DNA of 17,656 bases from Bacteroidota bacterium (GTDB lineage: Bacteria; Bacteroidota; Bacteroidia; Chitinophagales; Chitinophagaceae): positions 1 to 17,656 of the forward strand of contig JAEWIW010000133.1 of assembly GCA_023386855.1 (NCBI GenBank). The letters run 5' to 3'. Both the position numbers and the translations under genes were made by a program. Shown one piece after another: positions 6,190-13,414 of the stretch. The notes below the pieces were generated by a model. The model was not told the DNA's origin and searched no databases. It saw only the letters and a list, made by a program, of their open reading frames with translations. Every line of letters starts with the position of its first letter. Within the stretch, counting starts at the first letter, position 1.

Positions 6190-6226
6190 GGGAAATTTCC
6201 CGTAAAAAAGAGGGCGTTTTTCACGT
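6190..6226 (-). promoter_or_regulatory. Bipartite regulatory element, copy B (upstream of the sensor operon)
   Basis: On the minus strand, ACGTGAAAA (6226-6218) is followed after 14 bp by ACGGGAAATTTCCC (6203-6190). The first block is identical to copy A and the second matches it at 11 of 14 positions, with identical spacing. The second block contains the 12-bp palindrome GGGAAATTTCCC (6190-6201), fitting a dimeric DNA-binding protein. I infer autoregulation by the response regulator. Confidence 0.6.
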
Positions 6227-6314
6227 GGTACTGCCAGCTGTTATCAGTATGGAAACGGTATCAGGAGAGGAAGGAAATTCATCCCTAAAAAAAGATAGCA
6301 TACTGAACTTATAA

Positions 6315-6377
6315 AATTGTATCGACAATTGCAAATCCTGGTTTTTAAAACTATGCGTAACTTGATAAACTTTATCA
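6315..6377. promoter_or_regulatory. Two inverted repeats upstream of the aldolase gene
   Basis: AATTGT-ATCG-ACAATT (6315-6330) and TGATAAA-C-TTTATCA (6363-6377) are perfect inverted repeats. The second ends 15 bp before the aldolase ATG and could be an operator or a 5'-leader structure. No convincing -33/-7 pair is visible here, and AT-rich palindromes are fairly common in intergenic DNA, so the support is modest. Confidence 0.35.
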
Positions 6378-6392
6378 CTTAAAACGACAGTT

Positions 6393-7451
6393 ATGGCCAA
6401 TAACCGCATCCTGGAATTGCTGGGCGATAAGGCAGCATCCCTGCTGCAACATGAGTGTAAGACCATTGACAAAACCACGCTTATTCTTCCTAATCCAAAT
6501 CATCTTGAAGAGATATGGATCAACAGCAACAGGAATAACCAGGTATTGAGAAGTTTACAGAACCTTCTTGATCATGGGCGCCTTGGCGGCACAGGATACT
6601 GCAGCATATTCCCGGTCGACCAGGGAGTTGAACACAGCGCGGGCTCTGCGTTTGCACCAAATCCTATGTATTTCGACCCGGAAAACATCATCAGGCTGGC
6701 CATTGAAGCGGGATGCAATGGCGTTGCTTCCACTTTTGGTGTGCTTGGCCTCATGAGCAGGCGTTATGCTCACCGCATTCCGTTCATCGTCAAGATCAAT
6801 CATAACGAATTTTTGAGCCTGCCCAATCGCTACGATCAAACCTTGTTTGGAACTGTTAAAGCAGCCTGGAATATGGGTGCTGTTGCCGTTGGAGCAACTG
6901 TTTATTGGGGTAGCGCTGAAAGTGCACGCCAGCTAAAAGAAATTGCAGAAGCCTTTGAAATAGCACATGAACTGGGAATGGCTACCATACTCTGGTGTTA
7001 TACCCGCAACCCCGGTTTTAAAGTAGATGGCGTGGATTACCATACCAGCGCGGATCTTACAGGGCAGGCCAATCACCTTGGTGTTACCATCCAGGCAGAT
7101 ATCATCAAGCAGAAACTTCCTACTAATAACGGTGGATACCTTGCAACAAAGCATGGAAAGACAAGTCCCCTGGTATATGAAAAATTAACTACAGATCATC
7201 CCATCGATCTTACCCGTTACCAGGTGCTGAACTGCTATAGCGGCAGGATCGGGTTGATCAATAGTGGTGGAGAATCAAAAGGAGAAAGCGATCTCCAGGA
7301 AGCCGTTACTACTGCCGTGATCAATAAACGCGCTGGTGGCATGGGCCTGATCCTTGGTCGTAAGGCATTCCAGCGTCCTTTCGAAGAAGGTGTTGAAATG
7401 CTACAGCTTATCCAGGATGTTTACCTCGATAAAGACATCACCATAGCCTGA
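6393..7451 (+). CDS. fbaB: Class I fructose-bisphosphate aldolase, DhnA/FbaB type
   Basis: This is a Schiff-base aldolase that interconverts fructose-1,6-bisphosphate with dihydroxyacetone phosphate and glyceraldehyde-3-phosphate in glycolysis and gluconeogenesis. Its 352 aa fit the length of E. coli FbaB. The DhnA-family marks are present: FPVDQGVEH (73-81) in the first barrel strands, [10 protein letters not shown] (131-140), [13 protein letters not shown] (162-174), ADIIKQKLP (235-243, the region where the family's catalytic lysine lies), INSGGESKG (289-297, phosphate binding) and [12 protein letters not shown] (318-329). The protein is cytoplasmic. It stands alone on the plus strand: the sensor operon runs away upstream and an oxidoreductase gene converges 11 bp downstream without an obvious terminator. 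ATG 6393 gives the expected N terminus. Confidence 0.93.
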   Translation: MANNRILELLGDKAASLLQHECKTIDKTTLILPNPNHLEEIWINSNRNNQVLRSLQNLLDHGRLGGTGYCSIFPVDQGVEHSAGSAFAPNPMYFDPENIIRLAIEAGCNGVASTFGVLGLMSRRYAHRIPFIVKINHNEFLSLPNRYDQTLFGTVKAAWNMGAVAVGATVYWGSAESARQLKEIAEAFEIAHELGMATILWCYTRNPGFKVDGVDYHTSADLTGQANHLGVTIQADIIKQKLPTNNGGYLATKHGKTSPLVYEKLTTDHPIDLTRYQVLNCYSGRIGLINSGGESKGESDLQEAVTTAVINKRAGGMGLILGRKAFQRPFEEGVEMLQLIQDVYLDKDITIA

Positions 7452-7462
7452 TGAAACTTCAA

Positions 7463-8593
7463 TTATTTTAACCTGGTGGTTTTGCCGGTCTTTGCTGATT
7501 CCCTTGCAGCATCAAGGATGCGCACAACCTCCAGGTTATTTTCCAAAGAATATAAACTATAGGGTTCAACCTTGATACGGCCCTGTATGGCATCAACGAA
7601 ATAAGAAAATGGATCGGTATAAACAGGAACCTGTTCAGTTGTTACTTGTAATGCTTGCAATTTTCCTTTTTCATCTCTTACCTGCATGTTTACATTGTCA
7701 TATGTTGTGAGGGCTCCTTTTTCTCCATACACTTCCATATCCTTGCGGTTATAGGGCCAGTTCCATGAGGCCTGGATTATGGCCTGCGCCGAAGGGTAAT
7801 CCACAATGATGGTAGCTTCATCATCCACTTTAGGATAGATGGAAGGTTTATACTGCCTTGTAACGGCTGTGACGGCGACAGGCTTTTCACCATGCATGAG
7901 GTAGGTCATAATATTGGCACCATAACAACCGAAATCAACCAATGCCCCCCCGCCATTCAGAACAGGGTCGGTAAGCCAGTCGAAAAATTCCTTGTTCACA
8001 CCAATTTCTTTGGGTCCCTGGTGACCATGATGAAACACCGCTTTTCTTATTTTTCCAAAACCAGGTTCCATGGCTAACTGGTAAGCTTTTTCGGTGGCAG
8101 GATACCATGAAGTTTCGTAATTGGTCAGCATCATGATATGGTTTTCTTTGGCCAGTGACACCATTTTTTCAGCATGTTCAATATTGGTCGCCAGCGGCTT
8201 CTCTACCATTACATGGATGCCTCTCGGGGCACAGGCTTCGACCACTTCCATATGTTCATATATCGATCCAAAAGCAACAGCAGCATCGGGCTTTATTTTT
8301 TCCAGCATCTGGTTAAGATCGTGGAAAAATAATTTATCATTAAGTCCATATTGCTTTTTATATCGCTCGGCCAATTCCTTGTTTTTCTCATATATGCCCA
8401 CGATCTCAACATCCTTCTTATCTTTTCTCTGGAATATCCATGGCGCATGCCCATGAGAAATGCCTGCCACCACCATTCGTACAGGTTTTCCCGCCTGTGC
8501 ATGAACACCAATAGGTATAATGCTGGCAAGAATAGCGGAAAGACTTAATAATACTGGTAGAGCGGCCATGGTAAATATTTTCATGTACTTCAT
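7463..8593 (-). CDS. Exported Gfo/Idh/MocA-family oxidoreductase
   Basis: This is an NAD(P)-dependent oxidoreductase of the Gfo/Idh/MocA family (376 aa), probably acting on a sugar or sugar-like substrate. Residues 1-33 form a signal sequence (KIFTMAALPVLLSLSAILAS ... HAQA) without a twin-arginine motif, so export would be by Sec; codon 4 is an alternative Met start. The Rossmann part begins with VRMVVAGISHGHA (38-50), in which H-G-H replaces the last glycine of the classical loop. IYEHMEVVEACAPRGIHVMV leads into the catalytic E131-K132-P133. The C-terminal alpha/beta domain has GGGALVDFGCYGANI (214-228) with the family's D-x-G-x-x-x motif. It is divergent from the P-type ATPase and converges on the aldolase. 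The substrate cannot be named. Family members with this topology are common in Bacteroidota carbohydrate loci. Confidence 0.9.
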   Translation of the reverse strand: MKYMKIFTMAALPVLLSLSAILASIIPIGVHAQAGKPVRMVVAGISHGHAPWIFQRKDKKDVEIVGIYEKNKELAERYKKQYGLNDKLFFHDLNQMLEKIKPDAAVAFGSIYEHMEVVEACAPRGIHVMVEKPLATNIEHAEKMVSLAKENHIMMLTNYETSWYPATEKAYQLAMEPGFGKIRKAVFHHGHQGPKEIGVNKEFFDWLTDPVLNGGGALVDFGCYGANIMTYLMHGEKPVAVTAVTRQYKPSIYPKVDDEATIIVDYPSAQAIIQASWNWPYNRKDMEVYGEKGALTTYDNVNMQVRDEKGKLQALQVTTEQVPVYTDPFSYFVDAIQGRIKVEPYSLYSLENNLEVVRILDAARESAKTGKTTRLK

Positions 8594-8659
8594 TATAATC
8601 GCGGTTAAATCTTAATCAGTATTCAGGGTACTGCCTATAAAAATAAAGTATATTTATCC

Positions 8660-8671
8660 TTACCACGGTAA
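8660..8671. promoter_or_regulatory. Inverted repeat just upstream of the P-type ATPase start
   Basis: TTACCACGGTAA is a TTACC-AC-GGTAA inverted repeat that ends two bases before the ATG at 8674, where the ribosome binds. It could be an operator for the divergent promoters or a small leader structure limiting translation. Only the symmetry supports it. Confidence 0.3.
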
Positions 8672-8673
8672 CA

Positions 8674-11214
8674 ATGGATAAAATTTTAAACCTGCCTTCC
8701 ACGCTTACAGGGCTTACCAATGCGGAAGTGGAAGCCAGCAGAAAACAGTATGGTGCCAATGTCAGGAATGAAGCCAAAGGACAACAATGGTGGCGCTTAT
8801 TGATCGATATCTTCAAAGAGCCCATGCTGATCCTGCTGATCATTATTTCTGTGATCTATTTTATAACAGGGCAGAACAGTGAAGCCTTCTTCATGCTTGC
8901 CGCCATCATAATTGTATCGGGCATTTCTTTTTACCAGGACAATCGAAGCCGCAAGGCACTTGAAGCCCTGCAGGCCTTGAATGAACCCCTGAGTACTGTA
9001 TTAAGAAATGGAACACCTGTACAGGTACCTACGCATGATATTGTAATGAATGACCTTGTTGTGGTGGCTGAAGGACAAACCATTAATGCCGATGGCATGA
9101 TCGTGCACAGTAATGATTTTTCTGTCAATGAATCAATGCTTACCGGTGAAGCATATTCTGTTTTTAAATCCCCAACAACAGAAGATAATAAAGTTTTCAG
9201 CGGAACACTTGTAGCATCAGGACTCGCCGTATACCGTGTCGATAATATAGGAGAAGGAACCCGGCTTGGTAAATTAGGGACTTCTATTTTAGAGATCAGG
9301 GATGAGGCAACGCCTTTGCAAAAACAGATTGAGAAATTTGTCAAGGGCATGGCGCTGATCGGTATTCTTTTTTTCGTGGTAATATGGATCGTAAATTTTT
9401 ACCAGAGCCATGATTGGCTTGATAGCTTATTAAAAGGACTTACCCTTGCCATGTCCATTCTTCCTGAAGAGATACCAGTTGCTTTTACGACATTCATGGC
9501 CCTTGGTTCATGGCGACTGATGAAGCAGGGAATTATTGTGAAAAGAACGAGAACAGTGGAAGCCCTGGGAAGTGCTACGGTAATTTGTTCCGATAAAACG
9601 GGAACCATTACCGAGAATATCATGAGCCTGCAGGCGGTATATGAAGTTAGCAGTGGTGAATTGTATGATGCAGATCAATGGCATGCAGATGCAGTAAAGA
9701 ATGTTATTGAAACGGCGATGTGGGCAAGTGAACCCGTTCCATTTGACCCGATGGAAAAAACGCTTCATGAAACTTATGCTTCAACGACATCTAATGATCA
9801 ACGATCATTTTTTTCAATGGTGCATGAATATCCCCTGGAAGGTGTTCCACCTATGATGACCCATATATTTGAAGATGGAAAGGGTAATCGAATCATTGCT
9901 GCTAAAGGAGCTGCTGAAGCGATATTAAATGTTTGCCAGTTAACATTGGAAGAAAAAAATGCTTTATTAAAGATCAATGAAGAACTGGCTGCCAAAGGCA
10001 ACAGGATACTGGGGGTGGCAAGGTCATCTTTTATTGGAAATGATTTCCCTGTAAAGCAGCAGGAACTTCCCTTTGAATTTTTGGGTTACGTGGTGTTTTA
10101 TGATCCTCCAAAAAATAATATCAAAGAAGTATTGGAAGAATTTTATGCAGCCGGCATCGATGTAAAGATCATCACGGGTGATAATGCAGTTACCACCAGG
10201 GCCATTGCGGAAAAAGCAGGACTAAGAAATGCCGATGAAAGCATTAATGGTGAAGATCTTGTTCATCTTGATGATACTACGTTGATCAAAAGAATTCACA
10301 GCACTGCGCTCTTTACAAGGATGTTCCCTGAAGCAAAACTGGTGGCCGTGGAAGCTTTGAAGAAGGACGGGCATGTAGTAGCCATGGTGGGGGATGGTGT
10401 TAACGACGGGCCGGCACTGAAAGCATCTAATATCGGCATTGCCATGGGAAAGAAAGGAACCGAGATCGCGAAAGCCGCTGCAGACCTGGTGTTGATTGAA
10501 GATGATCTTTCGAAAATGGTGGATGCGATAGGGGCTGGAAGAAGGATATATACCAATATCAAGAAAGCTGTGCAATATATCATTTCGATACATATTCCCA
10601 TCATTCTTACTGTTGCGCTTCCACTTTTTTTAGGCTGGATCTATCCTGCCATCTTCACCCCGGTTCACGTGATCTTTCTTGAGCTGGTGATGGGGCCAAC
10701 CTGTTCCATCGTTTATGAGAATGAACCCATGGAAAAGAATACCATGCGCATGCCGCCACGACCGCTGTCTTCTACTTTTCTTTCCTGGAAGGAAATGTCG
10801 ATCAGCATCATACAGGGAATAATGATTGCCGCAGGTGTGCTGGCCATGTATCAATACAGTATCATCAATGGTGGTGACGAACAGCAAACCCGTACGATGG
10901 TGTTTTGTACACTGGTGATCGCCAACATATTTCTTACCCTCGTCAACCGCTCATTTTATTATTCCATGATCGATAGTTTTACCAACAGGAATAACCTGAT
11001 GGTGTTCATTCTTCTTATTACCATTGCATTGTTGGCAGCCATGATTTTCATCCCCTTTATCCGTGATTTTTTCAGGCTTGAAATGATCAGCCTGAAGGAT
11101 TTTGGATGGTGCATGTTAACAGCAGCAGTTTCAGTGTTATGGTTTGAAGTATTAAAATGGATGAGAAGAAGAAAGCATAAAACTAATGGCTTGAAAATTC
11201 AGCCATCCATATGA
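8674..11214 (+). CDS. P-type cation-transporting ATPase (P2-like)
   Basis: This is an ATP-driven ion pump of the inner membrane (846 aa), similar in length and layout to P2-type calcium ATPases. An N-terminal cation-ATPase segment comes first (LTNAEVEASRKQYGANVR). Next are the first helix pair (ILLIIISVIYFI), the actuator with TGEA at 157-160 (the catalytic Glu kept, the usual Ser replaced by Ala), M4 with PEEIP (264-268), the phosphorylated D307 in SDKTGT, KGAAE of the nucleotide domain, TGDN (501-504) and GDGVNDGPALK (573-583). C-terminal helices complete it. In M6 the SERCA-type N-x-x-x-D is replaced by ELVMGPTCSI (E670, G674), so the transported ion is uncertain and calcium should not be assumed. 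A carbonic anhydrase gene follows after 24 bp, suggesting co-transcription. Confidence 0.92.
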   Translation: MDKILNLPSTLTGLTNAEVEASRKQYGANVRNEAKGQQWWRLLIDIFKEPMLILLIIISVIYFITGQNSEAFFMLAAIIIVSGISFYQDNRSRKALEALQALNEPLSTVLRNGTPVQVPTHDIVMNDLVVVAEGQTINADGMIVHSNDFSVNESMLTGEAYSVFKSPTTEDNKVFSGTLVASGLAVYRVDNIGEGTRLGKLGTSILEIRDEATPLQKQIEKFVKGMALIGILFFVVIWIVNFYQSHDWLDSLLKGLTLAMSILPEEIPVAFTTFMALGSWRLMKQGIIVKRTRTVEALGSATVICSDKTGTITENIMSLQAVYEVSSGELYDADQWHADAVKNVIETAMWASEPVPFDPMEKTLHETYASTTSNDQRSFFSMVHEYPLEGVPPMMTHIFEDGKGNRIIAAKGAAEAILNVCQLTLEEKNALLKINEELAAKGNRILGVARSSFIGNDFPVKQQELPFEFLGYVVFYDPPKNNIKEVLEEFYAAGIDVKIITGDNAVTTRAIAEKAGLRNADESINGEDLVHLDDTTLIKRIHSTALFTRMFPEAKLVAVEALKKDGHVVAMVGDGVNDGPALKASNIGIAMGKKGTEIAKAAADLVLIEDDLSKMVDAIGAGRRIYTNIKKAVQYIISIHIPIILTVALPLFLGWIYPAIFTPVHVIFLELVMGPTCSIVYENEPMEKNTMRMPPRPLSSTFLSWKEMSISIIQGIMIAAGVLAMYQYSIINGGDEQQTRTMVFCTLVIANIFLTLVNRSFYYSMIDSFTNRNNLMVFILLITIALLAAMIFIPFIRDFFRLEMISLKDFGWCMLTAAVSVLWFEVLKWMRRRKHKTNGLKIQPSI

Positions 11215-11238
11215 CCTTTATAAAAATTTATATTCACC

Positions 11239-11877
11239 ATGACCTCATACGAACAGATCTTCGAAAATAACAAGAAATGGATTGAGCAGAAGACGGGTAC
11301 CAACAGTGAATTCTTTACGCAATTGGCAAAAGACCAGAACCCGGATTACCTGTACATTGGTTGCAGTGATAGTCGTGTTACGGCAGAAGAGATCATGGGA
11401 TTAGGACCCGGTGAAGTTTTTGTGCATCGCAATATTGCCAACCTCGTTCCCAGTGTTGACCTGAATGTAATGTCGGTGATCAATTATGCAGTGAAGCAAT
11501 TAAAAGTGAAGCATATCATTATCTGTGGTCATTATAACTGCGGGGGCGTTAAATCGGCCATGCAACCTAAAGACCTTGGCATACTGAATCCCTGGTTGCG
11601 GAATATCCGTGATGTTTACCGCATTCATAAAGAAGAGCTGATCGCCATCCAGGACGAAGGAAAGAGATACGATCGCCTGGTAGAACTCAACGTGGAAGAG
11701 CAATGCATCAATGTGATCAAAACCGCTGTTGTACAGTTAAGGTTTGCACAGGAAGGTTATCCCCAGGTACATGGTTGGGTATTTGATATTCATACGGGAA
11801 GGATCATTGATCTGAATATAAAGTTTGAAACCATCCTTGATAATATCAAGGATATATATGATCTCTCAAAGGAATAA
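11239..11877 (+). CDS. can: Beta-carbonic anhydrase
   Basis: This zinc enzyme interconverts CO2 and bicarbonate in the cytoplasm (212 aa, normal length for the beta class). The zinc ligands C42, H98 and C101 are present, with the D44-R46 dyad in GCSDSRV; HNIICGHYN-type sequence is seen as IIICGHYNCGGV (93-104). PGEVFVHRNIANLV (57-70) and NVMSVINYAV match the substrate-site and dimer regions. There is no signal peptide. The gene follows the P-type ATPase with a 24-bp gap and no terminator, so both are likely in one transcript. Bicarbonate supply and ion pumping may be linked, but the sequence alone does not show how. It converges on the short-chain dehydrogenase across a hairpin. Confidence 0.95.
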   Translation: MTSYEQIFENNKKWIEQKTGTNSEFFTQLAKDQNPDYLYIGCSDSRVTAEEIMGLGPGEVFVHRNIANLVPSVDLNVMSVINYAVKQLKVKHIIICGHYNCGGVKSAMQPKDLGILNPWLRNIRDVYRIHKEELIAIQDEGKRYDRLVELNVEEQCINVIKTAVVQLRFAQEGYPQVHGWVFDIHTGRIIDLNIKFETILDNIKDIYDLSKE

Positions 11878-11896
11878 CAGCTGTATCTTATTTTAT

Positions 11897-11926
11897 GCGC
11901 AATAGGATTTTTTAAAATTATTGCGC
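11897..11926. terminator. Hairpin between convergent genes, possible bidirectional terminator
   Basis: GCGCAATA (11897-11904) and TATTGCGC (11919-11926) form a perfect 8-bp stem with a 14-nt A/T-rich loop. It lies 20 bp after the carbonic anhydrase stop and overlaps the last codons and stop of the dehydrogenase gene. The T-run lies inside the loop rather than after the stem, so it is not a textbook intrinsic terminator. Confidence 0.45.
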
Positions 11927-12670
11927 CAGGTAACCACCATCAATATTATAATAGGCCCCAGTTACAAAGCTGGATTGATCTGAACAAAGCCACAGCGTTA
12001 GCTGGGCTACTTCCTCCGAAGTGCCTAAGCGGCCAATGGGATGCAGTGCTTTTGCTTTTTCAATACCTTCCGGTGTAAGATTGTTTTCCAGTAAAGGCGT
12101 CATGATATATCCCGGTCCAATAGCGTTCACCCTGATGGATCTGTCGGCATATTCGATCGCTGCAGTTTTAGTAAGGCCATTCACCCCATGCTTTGCGGCA
12201 ACATAGGCGCAGGATCCTTTTGAAGCCACCTGGCCAAGTATGGATGACATATTCACGATAGCACCACCTCCCGATTCAAGCATTGCCGGTAACTGGTAAC
12301 GCATGCCATAAAATACTCCTGAAAGGTTAATGGCAATCACATTTTCCCAGCCATCAACAGGGTATTCACCGGTAAACGTTATCGGGCCGGCGATTCCGGC
12401 ATTGTTGACCGCAATATGGAGTCCTCCAAACTGGACCCTGGCCTGTTCAACAAGGTTTTTGTTATCCTCCGCCAGGGCGGTATCGGCATGTACAAAAATG
12501 GCTTCTCCATCGATGGCATGGATGCCAGCCACGGTTTCATTGCCATGATCATTATGGATATCTGACACTACAACTTTAGCCCCTTCAGCGGCAAAAAGCA
12601 GGGCAATAGCTTTTCCAATGCCTGAACCTGCACCGGTAACAATGGCTACTTTTCCTTTCAACGAATTCAT
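11918..12670 (-). CDS. Short-chain dehydrogenase/reductase (classical SDR)
   Basis: This is an NAD(P)-dependent dehydrogenase of 250 aa with the classical SDR fold. The cofactor loop TGAGSGIG lies at 12-19; D37 at the end of strand 2 (VVVSDIHN) favours NAD over NADP. NNAG is at 89-92, N115 in the active-site helix, and S143, Y156 and K160 (YVAAK) complete the catalytic tetrad. GPGYIMTPL (near 184-192) and the C-terminal YNIDGGYLAQ are also typical. It is cytoplasmic. The substrate cannot be deduced; close relatives are often annotated as 3-oxoacyl-ACP reductase or glucose dehydrogenase by similarity only. It is transcribed alone, divergent from the DoxX-like gene over a 216-bp gap in which I see no reliable promoter or structured RNA. 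Confidence 0.93.
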   Translation of the reverse strand: MNSLKGKVAIVTGAGSGIGKAIALLFAAEGAKVVVSDIHNDHGNETVAGIHAIDGEAIFVHADTALAEDNKNLVEQARVQFGGLHIAVNNAGIAGPITFTGEYPVDGWENVIAINLSGVFYGMRYQLPAMLESGGGAIVNMSSILGQVASKGSCAYVAAKHGVNGLTKTAAIEYADRSIRVNAIGPGYIMTPLLENNLTPEGIEKAKALHPIGRLGTSEEVAQLTLWLCSDQSSFVTGAYYNIDGGYLAQ

Positions 12671-12886
12671 GGTTTATAGTTTAGGTTGAAAATGTTTTTG
12701 AGTACGGGGCTTGTAGCAGTCCGGGGTATTTAAGGTAAGCCTGTATTAATTTACTAATTCATTCGTGATTTTTAGCTGATTTTGATCAGCATGAACAGGT
12801 TGAAACGGCTGTTGCATGGCTGTTTTATGGGCTTTTATTATATTTAAGGTGATAGAAAATCGTTCATGTCATAAAATGTTTTTTTT

Positions 12887-13366
12887 ATGGGAACCATACA
12901 TCATGAAAAAGATCTTTTCCGGGGAAGTAACTGGCTGGTCATTTTCCGTGTGCTGCTCGGGGTTTTGCTGATCTGGAAAGCTATTAACTTCATACGCAAT
13001 ACTGCCCGGGCACAAAGCCTTATTGAAAGTTCAAACGTGGGGATCTTTACCAACAATTCACAGGTGCTTGCTTTTGTGGTTGCCTACCTTACCTTGTTAT
13101 GCGGGTTCTTTATCCTTGTTGGGCTGTTCACGAAATGGTCGTCGATCATTTTAATACCGGTATTGATCGTGGCAGTGTTTTTTATTAATATCAGGCAGAT
13201 AGATACCAATCTTACCGAGTTCATTCTTTCCCTGGTTGCACTTTTTTTGCTGGTATTGTTTGCCTTTAAGGACAGTGGGTTCTTTTCAGCAGATGAATAT
13301 TTCAGCAGGGGAGCAGAATTGGATAAAAGAAGTGAAGTGCATCATCCCCGTCAGCATATATTATAA
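12887..13366 (+). CDS. DoxX-like integral membrane protein
   Basis: This small inner-membrane protein (159 aa) has the four-helix layout of the DoxX family: about 16-36 (WLVIFRVLLGVLLIWKAINF), 60-82 (VLAFVVAYLTLLCGFFILVG), 86-104 (WSSIILIPVLIVAVFFINI) and 112-128 (FILSLVALFLLVLFAF). The R-x-x-x-G-x-x-x-x-x-K pattern at the first helix and the L-x-G-F-x-x-x-x-G-x-x-T-K at the second fit the family. The C-terminal tail is polar and histidine-rich (EVHHPRQHIL). DoxX-like proteins are tied to membrane redox or thiol-stress functions in some bacteria, but the role here is unknown. The FAD amine oxidase follows after 48 bp on the same strand and could share its transcript. Confidence 0.78.
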   Translation: MGTIHHEKDLFRGSNWLVIFRVLLGVLLIWKAINFIRNTARAQSLIESSNVGIFTNNSQVLAFVVAYLTLLCGFFILVGLFTKWSSIILIPVLIVAVFFINIRQIDTNLTEFILSLVALFLLVLFAFKDSGFFSADEYFSRGAELDKRSEVHHPRQHIL

Positions 13367-13414
13367 TACACGGGGTATCACAGGTAAGAAGATGGAGTAG
13401 GTTAAATTGAAACT

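Noticed and set aside
6221..6478. Minus-strand 85-codon ORF over the aldolase start
   Set aside because: It overlaps the clearly coding N terminus of the aldolase and the regulatory element; composition is that of a shadow frame.
7452..7500. Terminator between the convergent aldolase and oxidoreductase genes
   Set aside because: Only a 4-bp AACC/GGTT stem is visible, too weak to call.
8500..8593. Twin-arginine signal in the Gfo/Idh/MocA protein
   Set aside because: No R-R pair is present before the hydrophobic segment.
12839..12846. TATATTTA as -7 element of the DoxX-like gene
   Set aside because: It lacks the final G and has no -33 partner at a proper distance; AT-rich matches of this quality are expected by chance.
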